Assembly: GCF_047302465.1 (NCBI RefSeq)
Contig: NZ_CP178621.1
Coordinates: 2,356,001-2,420,000, forward strand
Origin: JACMRP01 sp047302465
GTDB taxonomy: Bacteria; Bdellovibrionota; Bdellovibrionia; Bdellovibrionales; Bdellovibrionaceae
DNA: 64,000 nt
Direction: 5' to 3'
Part shown: one piece after another, positions 59,032-64,000 of the stretch
Layout: each line of letters starts with the position of its first letter
Numbering within the stretch: the first letter of the stretch is position 1
Position numbers and translations under genes: made by a program
Notes under the pieces: model-generated
Seen by the model: only the letters and a program-made list of their open reading frames with translations
Told to the model about the DNA's origin: nothing
Databases searched by the model: none

Positions 59032-60278
59032 TTTTTTACACGAAGGGCGCGAGCCGGCTCGATTTCAGTAGAAGTTCGAGCCGGATACCAAGCTCCGCCC
59101 AAACAAACCAAAAGCCCGACAATCAGGACTCCCCAGATTAAGTTCACGTCCACAAGGGCTGGAACCTGAGAGTCATAATAAATATCCGGCAACACATTGA
59201 TCGGATTTTTCTCGATATACAAACTTAATGCAGTCCCGAGAACCACCCCTGGAATAATCCCAATTGCAGAAAGCATCATTCCCATCTGAGTGAAAATCTT
59301 AACCGTGCGCTGACTAGAAAGACCCAGCGTTTTTAGAATCGCAATATCGCGTTTCTTTTGCGACATCAAAAGTGCGAGTACTGACAAAATAGAACTTGCA
59401 GCAATAAGACCGGCAAGGCCTAAGAAAACACCGATCATCAATTTTTCAAGTTTCAGCGCAAAGAACAAAACAGAGTTACGATCCATCCATGTCTCTGCCA
59501 TGACATCGCTGAATTTTTCCACTTCTGTTTTAAGGTCCTCGAGATTTTTTCCGTCTGGAGTCCAAACCTCGATCCCTACTTTGCGACTTGCAGCCGATGC
59601 CAAAGTATTGAGCGTTGCGTTTCTTTGATAAAACACAAATTGCGAATCAAGGTCCGCAAGGTTCGTCGAAATAATTTTACTAATACGAACCTTTTCAAAT
59701 TTCGGAGACTCGCCTGGTGGCAATAACAAGCCCTCTGGCGGAACGATTGTCAGGTAGTCGCCTTCGAAAACTCCGAGAGACCGAGCTAAATCTACGCCAA
59801 GCACCACTTCACCTTTGCCGGGAAGCTCTTCGGGGCTCCAGAACTGAACATTTTCGTGCTGCTTTTTCTTCGAGTCTTCCATCTTATGAAGCTGCTCGAC
59901 CATGAATTTTAGACTCTCTTGGCTGACTCCGCGGGCGATGGCCCCATGGAACTGTCCGTCCATCGTGCGTAAGATCACATCTTGAGTTTCATAAACGTAG
60001 GCTTTGTTCTCGGGTGTTTCTTTCAGACGTTGAAAGACCGGATGTATTTCTAAAAGATTGCCACGACTGACACCGTTTACAGTCACATACAAGTGGGGTT
60101 CCAAAGACAAAATGCGTTTATGAATGCTGGCGTTCATGCCGTTCATTACAAATAGCACCACTAGAAACGCTGTCACACTCAAAGCGATGGCACCAACTGA
60201 AAGCCATGCCAGACGTTTAACGAGAGCCCCTGCTCTTTTTGAAAAAATAAAATGACTGAAAAAATCTCGAACGAGCAT
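59028..60278 (-). CDS. LolC/LolE-like FtsX-type permease
   Basis: A 416-residue membrane protein. The start at 60278 (MLVRDFFSHFIFSKRAGALVK) matches the way LolC/E proteins begin; an upstream start at 60317 adds 13 unlikely residues. One N-terminal membrane helix (AWLSVGAIALSVTAFLVVLFVMNGM), a large periplasmic domain (about 60-270) and three C-terminal helices follow. The ISTNLADLDSQFVFYQ segment and the late AILKTLGLSSQRTVKIF motif are typical of the LolC/E coupling region. It would move lipoproteins or act as a MacB-like envelope permease. No LolD-type ATPase gene adjoins in this window. Confidence 0.83.
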   Translation of the reverse strand: MLVRDFFSHFIFSKRAGALVKRLAWLSVGAIALSVTAFLVVLFVMNGMNASIHKRILSLEPHLYVTVNGVSRGNLLEIHPVFQRLKETPENKAYVYETQDVILRTMDGQFHGAIARGVSQESLKFMVEQLHKMEDSKKKQHENVQFWSPEELPGKGEVVLGVDLARSLGVFEGDYLTIVPPEGLLLPPGESPKFEKVRISKIISTNLADLDSQFVFYQRNATLNTLASAASRKVGIEVWTPDGKNLEDLKTEVEKFSDVMAETWMDRNSVLFFALKLEKLMIGVFLGLAGLIAASSILSVLALLMSQKKRDIAILKTLGLSSQRTVKIFTQMGMMLSAIGIIPGVVLGTALSLYIEKNPINVLPDIYYDSQVPALVDVNLIWGVLIVGLLVCLGGAWYPARTSTEIEPARALRVKN

Positions 60279-60326
60279 CCCACCATTGTCGTGGGACCTA
60301 TTGGCTTTGACCACCAAAAAGTATGT

Positions 60327-60361
60327 GCGCGCCCTGTGTGGCGCGCCGCGCCGGCAAGGCG
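60327..60361. other. Two consecutive GC-rich hairpins
   Basis: GCGCGCC (60327-60333) pairs with GGCGCGC (60340-60346), and directly after it GCGCC-GGCAA-GGCGC forms a second perfect stem. The block is far richer in GC than its surroundings. On the minus strand it is followed by ACATACTTTTT, so it may end the 100-aa lipoprotein transcript. Confidence 0.5.
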
Positions 60362-60362
60362 C

Positions 60363-60665
60363 TTAGTTTTTCATGCAGGTGGCTTTTGATACATCACAAA
60401 AAGACAAAACGGTGTGACTTTGGCATTTCGCCATTACTTCCTTGCGTGCATCTTCTTCTGTATTACCCATGCCCCAGAAGCGATTTCCCATAGATTGAAG
60501 TTTGCAAGAGTAGGTACCCGTAATTTTAATCCCGCCTTCGCCCGTTTGCAGAGCCAAAGTGCCTTCGTTCGGATTTTTGTCGTTGGGATTAATGACTTTA
60601 AGACCGCAGCCGACCACTAGGAATCCGGCTAGACTGAATGCTAATACTAAATTTGTTTTTTTCAC
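60363..60665 (-). CDS. Small lipoprotein (100 aa)
   Basis: Not recognised beyond its export signal: MKKTNLVLAFSLAGFLVVGC is a clear lipobox peptide. The mature part has four cysteines in pairs (YSCKLQ, AKCQSH, FCDVSK, TCMKN) and a Gly-rich GNRFWGMGNTEEDARKEV segment, compatible with a small disulphide-rich envelope lipoprotein. An Asn/Asp/Pro linker (VINPNDKNPNEG) follows the lipid anchor. Confidence 0.78.
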   Translation of the reverse strand: MKKTNLVLAFSLAGFLVVGCGLKVINPNDKNPNEGTLALQTGEGGIKITGTYSCKLQSMGNRFWGMGNTEEDARKEVMAKCQSHTVLSFCDVSKATCMKN

Positions 60666-60732
60666 GCGCTCATCCTGTTCGCTTCTTTGATCTAAAAATC
60701 ATATCCAACAAGATGAGCTCTTCGCAAATATT

Positions 60733-61671
60733 TTAGTTTTTTAAGGACCTCAGCACTTGCTCAGAAAACTCCTGAGTGTCTTTGACAGGTGCTCCTGATT
60801 TGGCCTTTTGAATCAGAACAGCGACAAGGGCTTTTTGCTGTTCTGTGCTTTGAGTTTGTTTCTTCAAAACTCCTGCAAACCATCGACCTTCGGCGTAGGG
60901 ATCAACTCCCCCATTGGTCTTGATAAAGCGATCCACTTGTACCAACCAGTCGCTGTAGATCGGATACTTTGGAATCAATCCCATTTTTTTAAACGCAACA
61001 GACGCTCTTAGGACAGTGTCATCTTTAACATTTCTAGCTTGGTTGATGTCGGCAAATTCACCGATCTTTCTGACAGACCAGTTGGTTTCGCTTGCAGTCC
61101 TATCGACCCCGAATGCAAAACTCGCCAATAAATCTGCAACACCTTCATAAACAGGCTTTGGCCAGAACGGAATGCTTCCGTCTGTTGAGCTCGTCACGCC
61201 CGAGCGACGACTCGCGTTTTCAAAAACAAGATGGGCGTATTCATGCGCAACAGTGAGTTGGAAGGATTCTTTGTCGTCCTTCATTTCAAGCATGCCAATA
61301 CGAAGAGATGACTCCAAAGGCTCTTGATAACTATCGATGATCGAGATTGGGACCTGCAGAACTTTTCCGTTCTTTCCTTTGATAGCTGCTTCAAACATCA
61401 ATTTAATTTTGACCTTTGGAACCCAATCATCGGAAGAAACTAAATTATTTACGCGCTCAACAGATTCCCCCGCCCAGGACATGTACTTGGGATCTGAAGG
61501 GATTTCTTGAAACTGCAAATCCGTGCGGGCCGCCAAGAAACTATCGGCGCTAAATTTCAGATTTTTCAATTCAACGACTTCGACGACCGTCTTAGTGGGG
61601 TTTAAAGGAGGCTTTGTGCTGCTAACGCAGCTAATCACTGACAGGAGTAAGAGAGCGGCAAGAAATCTCAT
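60733..61671 (-). CDS. Lipoprotein with HExxH metallopeptidase motif
   Basis: A 312-residue lipoprotein (lipobox SVISC, Cys15). LTVAHEYAHLVFENAS contains HEYAH (His143, Glu144, His147). A downstream candidate third ligand is Glu176 in VYEGVADLLA, a gluzincin-like spacing of about 28 residues after the second His. The remainder is helical with basic patches. I infer a zinc metallopeptidase anchored in the outer or inner membrane; family not recognised. Monocistronic; a bidirectional terminator lies just downstream of the next gene's end. Confidence 0.72.
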   Translation of the reverse strand: MRFLAALLLLSVISCVSSTKPPLNPTKTVVEVVELKNLKFSADSFLAARTDLQFQEIPSDPKYMSWAGESVERVNNLVSSDDWVPKVKIKLMFEAAIKGKNGKVLQVPISIIDSYQEPLESSLRIGMLEMKDDKESFQLTVAHEYAHLVFENASRRSGVTSSTDGSIPFWPKPVYEGVADLLASFAFGVDRTASETNWSVRKIGEFADINQARNVKDDTVLRASVAFKKMGLIPKYPIYSDWLVQVDRFIKTNGGVDPYAEGRWFAGVLKKQTQSTEQQKALVAVLIQKAKSGAPVKDTQEFSEQVLRSLKN

Positions 61672-61730
61672 GGGATAGAAGGCTATTAGCCATGAGCCGC
61701 ACTGTAAAGAAAAGAAATACAGTAAAAATA

Positions 61731-61761
61731 AAAAAGCCCCTTACAGAGTAAGAGGCTTTTT
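61731..61761. terminator. Bidirectional terminator
   Basis: AAAAAGCC (61731-61738) pairs with GGCTTTTT (61754-61761), with CTTA/TAAG inside. T runs lie on both strands. It ends the secreted-protein gene at 61792 on the minus strand. Confidence 0.9.
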
Positions 61762-61791
61762 AAGCGTAGAACTTTAAATTCTATCTAGATA

Positions 61792-62088
61792 CTATCTAGA
61801 CAAGAATTTGCAGTACCAACCAGCAAAGTTGCCACCGATACCAGAGTCAACAGTGATAGTTTCGCCAGCACCAACAGTAGCGTTAACAGCTTGTTGGAAT
61901 TGTACATCACGCTCTTTACCAGCGCGTCTTTCCAAAGCGAAAACAACCCATTTCATGTTCTTTGCAGAACCGTTGTTTTCGAAAGAGCAGTGGTATTCGC
62001 CACCAGAGAAAGAAAGTGTGCCGTAGTGGCTAGCTGCAGATGCAGAGAAAGATACAAGCAAAGATGCAAGTACGATGATAGTTTTCAT
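61792..62088 (-). CDS. Small secreted hypothetical protein (98 aa)
   Basis: Not recognised. The start at 62088 (MKTIIVLASLLVSFSASAAS) follows GGGGG; an in-frame ATG at 62121 precedes the signal peptide. The mature protein has strands SHYGTLSFSGGEYHCSFENN and ends GWYCKFLSR, so the two cysteines may bridge. A tandem 11-bp repeat spans its stop codon. Confidence 0.78.
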   Translation of the reverse strand: MKTIIVLASLLVSFSASAASHYGTLSFSGGEYHCSFENNGSAKNMKWVVFALERRAGKERDVQFQQAVNATVGAGETITVDSGIGGNFAGWYCKFLSR

Positions 62089-62248
62089 TTGAGAACCCCC
62101 ATTAGTAATGTTTGAGCACAACCTAGTGGGGAGTGTTTATTTTGGTCAACTTCCAGGCCGAAGATTTTTCGAAACGAAAAGCAATTGATAATCAAATGCA
62201 CTTAAGTGGAACAGATATTAAAAGACGGGGTCGATTTTTTCGTCAACC

Positions 62249-63223
62249 CTACTTCTTTTCCTCGCTGGCCGCAGGTTTGCGGGCAGCCTTGGCCTCTTCA
62301 TCCTTCACTTCTTGGACGCTGCCGCGCATGAATACACTCTTCTGCATTGCCTTTAACATAATGACAGTTTCATTCAATGCTTCCACCGCACGCTTGGTAG
62401 CTTGCGGGAGTTCTGGTCCCACCGCGTTTAACGCTGGGCCCAATACTTTGAAGTCACGAGTCAAAGTATTCAGGTTCTTACTCATCTGAGCAATGTCCTT
62501 AGCCAACTCTGGGTTTTCGCGATTTAGCTCCGGCAAAATATTATTTAACTCCTGAGTCGTTACAGCCAAGTTACTGACAACGCTTTGAAGGTTGCCCTTG
62601 TGAGTCGCCTGACGACTGAGCTTCGTCATCTCTGCTGCCATGACTTCAACACTTGCTAAGAGTGGATCCAAGCGGTCGAAGATGCGCACCAAAGACTGCG
62701 TACGATCTTTGCTGGTCAAAGCTTGCACCATGCTAGATAGATTCTCGAGAGTAGAGCTCAGCTTCGCCAAATGTGTGCCCAAAGATTTACCACTGAGCAA
62801 ACTCATGATGTCCATAGTTTCATTCGACGCCAATGTATGATGTTGTGGCACCAACGGAGAAACTTCGCTTCCTACAGTTACTTCTAAAACGCGGTCCCCG
62901 ATAATAAATGGACGAATCAACTGAGTTGTACTGTCCTGACGGATACGCGGTTGAAATTTACCTAAGACATAAAAGCTAACTTTGATTTTATTATCTTGCT
63001 GAAGTTCGACGTCTTCAACGGCGCCGGCGCGAAGACCCGCCATTTGCACTAAAGTGCCTGGATGAATCCCGTCGGCATTTTCAAACATCGTCGAATAGTG
63101 AATTTTCGTTGCAAACCAACCTTGTCGAATGGCTACGCTCACAGCCGTGACAAGCACGCCGCCGATCGCGAGTAAAACGAAAGCCCCTGCAACTCGTTCA
63201 AACTTATTGAACTTGTGCTTCAT
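62249..63223 (-). CDS. MCE-domain substrate-binding protein, MlaD-like
   Basis: A 324-residue protein. One N-terminal membrane helix (RVAGAFVLLAIGGVLVTAV) is followed by a single MCE domain (STMFENADGIHPGTLVQMAGLRAGAVEDVELQ; QLIRPFIIGDRVLEVTVG), then long coiled-coil helices (SSTLENLSSMVQ; NTLTRDFKVLG) and a basic, Ala-rich tail. In Mla systems the MCE protein binds phospholipid in the periplasm and works with the permease (MlaE) and ATPase (MlaF). Its start overlaps the mlaF-like stop by 4 bp. Confidence 0.88.
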   Translation of the reverse strand: MKHKFNKFERVAGAFVLLAIGGVLVTAVSVAIRQGWFATKIHYSTMFENADGIHPGTLVQMAGLRAGAVEDVELQQDNKIKVSFYVLGKFQPRIRQDSTTQLIRPFIIGDRVLEVTVGSEVSPLVPQHHTLASNETMDIMSLLSGKSLGTHLAKLSSTLENLSSMVQALTSKDRTQSLVRIFDRLDPLLASVEVMAAEMTKLSRQATHKGNLQSVVSNLAVTTQELNNILPELNRENPELAKDIAQMSKNLNTLTRDFKVLGPALNAVGPELPQATKRAVEALNETVIMLKAMQKSVFMRGSVQEVKDEEAKAARKPAASEEKK

Positions 63224-63948
63224 AGGTGAACCACCTTCTTGTCCTGCTCTACTGTCTGAAGATAAATCTGACCGTCATCGATATGAATAATTTGGTAATT
63301 GAATAAGCTCATGTATTTTTCATCATAAGAACTCATGAAGATGTGCTTCAGGTGCCCTTCTTTTCTGAGAGTATGAATATAGTCTACGAAGGTATAAAGA
63401 GTGTCCTGACCAAGACCTACAGAAGGGTCATCCATTAAAAGCACTTGCGGGCGCATCACCAAAGCACGAAGCAAGCAAGTTAGCTTTCTTACGCGACCTG
63501 GGATATGAGCCGGTCTTTCATGGGCAAATTTATTAATATCAAATAATTTAATGATCTCTTCAACGCGCTCTTTCGCCTCATTCATAGGGATCAATTTGTG
63601 ATAAGCCAAAGGCAACATCAAATTGTCATACACGGTACGGTTGCTAATCAAACCACCGTAATCAAACGTGTAACCGATCGCCAAACGGTATGGCAAAAAT
63701 TCTTCGAAAGACATATCAAGAACGTTTTGATCGTTGATATAGAAAAAACCAGATTGTGGATTCAAAAGGCCTGCCAAAACTTGCAAAAGGCTTGATTTAC
63801 CTTGGCCCTCAGTCCCCTTCACCCATACGACTTCATTCATTGGGAATTCGAAGTCGGCATTACGAATCAACGCAGTTTGTCCTTCGTGGGCAAATGTCAG
63901 AGCTTCAAACTTCATACTATCAATTTTTAAGTTATTGTTCTCTGCCAT
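63220..63948 (-). CDS. Mla-type ABC ATPase with degenerate catalytic motifs
   Basis: A 242-residue ABC ATPase in the mlaF position. Walker A is intact (GTEGQGKSS, Lys51). Other motifs are not: the Q-loop Gln is Asp (GYTFDYGG), the signature reads IPGRVRKL instead of LSGGQ, Walker B ends DD instead of DE (LLMDDPSVG), the D-loop is GLG rather than GLD, and the H-loop His is Tyr (MSSYDEKY). ATP binding is likely; normal hydrolysis is doubtful. It may be a regulatory or slow ATPase. The stop overlaps the MCE gene by 4 bp, and its ATG overlaps the stop of the upstream permease gene (TAATG). Confidence 0.85.
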   Translation of the reverse strand: MAENNNLKIDSMKFEALTFAHEGQTALIRNADFEFPMNEVVWVKGTEGQGKSSLLQVLAGLLNPQSGFFYINDQNVLDMSFEEFLPYRLAIGYTFDYGGLISNRTVYDNLMLPLAYHKLIPMNEAKERVEEIIKLFDINKFAHERPAHIPGRVRKLTCLLRALVMRPQVLLMDDPSVGLGQDTLYTFVDYIHTLRKEGHLKHIFMSSYDEKYMSLFNYQIIHIDDGQIYLQTVEQDKKVVHL

Positions 63949-64000
63949 TAGACAACTCCCAGTCTTTGTAGTTGGTTCAAATAGAATAGCGCCGTAACCG
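63948..64000 (-). CDS. Probable MlaE-type permease, C-terminal fragment
   Basis: Only the last 16 codons lie in the window; they read ...VTALFYLNQLQRLGVV then stop, with the stop TAA overlapping the ATG of the ATPase gene. The ending resembles MlaE-family permeases, and the position before mlaF- and mlaD-like genes supports it. The gene continues beyond 64000. Confidence 0.6.
   Translation of the reverse strand, partial: VTALFYLNQLQRLGVV

Noticed and set aside
1..64000. Mobile element, prophage, CRISPR or toxin-antitoxin locus
   Set aside because: No transposase, integrase, phage structural gene, spaced repeat array or recognisable toxin-antitoxin pair was seen.

Overview
The window looks like chromosomal DNA of a Bdellovibrio-type predatory bacterium (Bdellovibrionota). 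This rests on gene content rather than on a search: two TIGR02147-family regulators, two DUF1592/DUF1552 gene pairs, a very large share of small signal-peptide-bearing proteins, many degradative or envelope enzymes, an MCE/Mla cassette and moderate GC. I see no rRNA, CRISPR array, insertion sequence, integrase or phage gene. Genes are tightly packed on both strands, with several convergent pairs that touch or overlap (25979-25982, 41367/41371, 52961-53007, 59028-59031).

Layout. 0-7.5 kb: tRNA-Leu(UAA), a haem-motif lipoprotein plus Tat-exported DUF1552 protein, and an M16 peptidase pair (one catalytic, one not). 7.5-18.7 kb: small secreted proteins interleaved with RhlE, a haemolysin III protein, a frameshifted secreted-peptide gene, a TIGR02147 regulator, an orphan PotD-like binding protein, a FnIII/Ig-like secreted protein and a DUF4214 protein. 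Three copies of a two-box 43-bp element sit at 12449, 14559 and 17005, next to the regulator and two secreted-protein genes. 18.9-27 kb: DUF3943 protein, GDPD, MarR-GNAT fusion, GAF histidine kinase, two alpha/beta hydrolases. 27-31.3 kb: second DUF1592/DUF1552 pair, then a Tsx-like nucleoside channel. 31.3-41.4 kb: tandem-domain solute-binding protein, PLA2-like secreted protein, FKBP isomerase, a receiver-TPR protein whose phospho-acceptor is Glu, a papain-like secreted protein, the second TIGR02147 regulator with a divergent secreted protein, and an M23-BTRD protein. 41.4-50 kb: hybrid histidine kinase, SNF2 helicase, DbpA helicase, N6-adenine methyltransferase. 50-56.2 kb: hydrolase, solute-binding protein behind a perfect hairpin, LysR regulator, membrane HEAT-repeat protein, YiiX-like lipoprotein. 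56.3-59 kb: lysA, an MpaA-like M14 peptidase and dapD. 59-64 kb: LolC/E-like permease, lipoproteins including an HExxH candidate protease, and mlaD-mlaF-(mlaE), cut by the window edge.

How the genes may work together. Many products act at or outside the envelope: peptidases, PLA2-like and GDPD lipid enzymes, a murein peptidase-like protein, nucleoside uptake and murein-peptide/DAP recycling. That suits an organism that digests prey contents. The most interesting signals are the repeated two-box element around the TIGR02147 gene, the degenerate Mla-type ATPase, the Asp-to-Glu receiver, the frameshifted secreted peptide, and the duplicated haem-lipoprotein/Tat-protein pairs.
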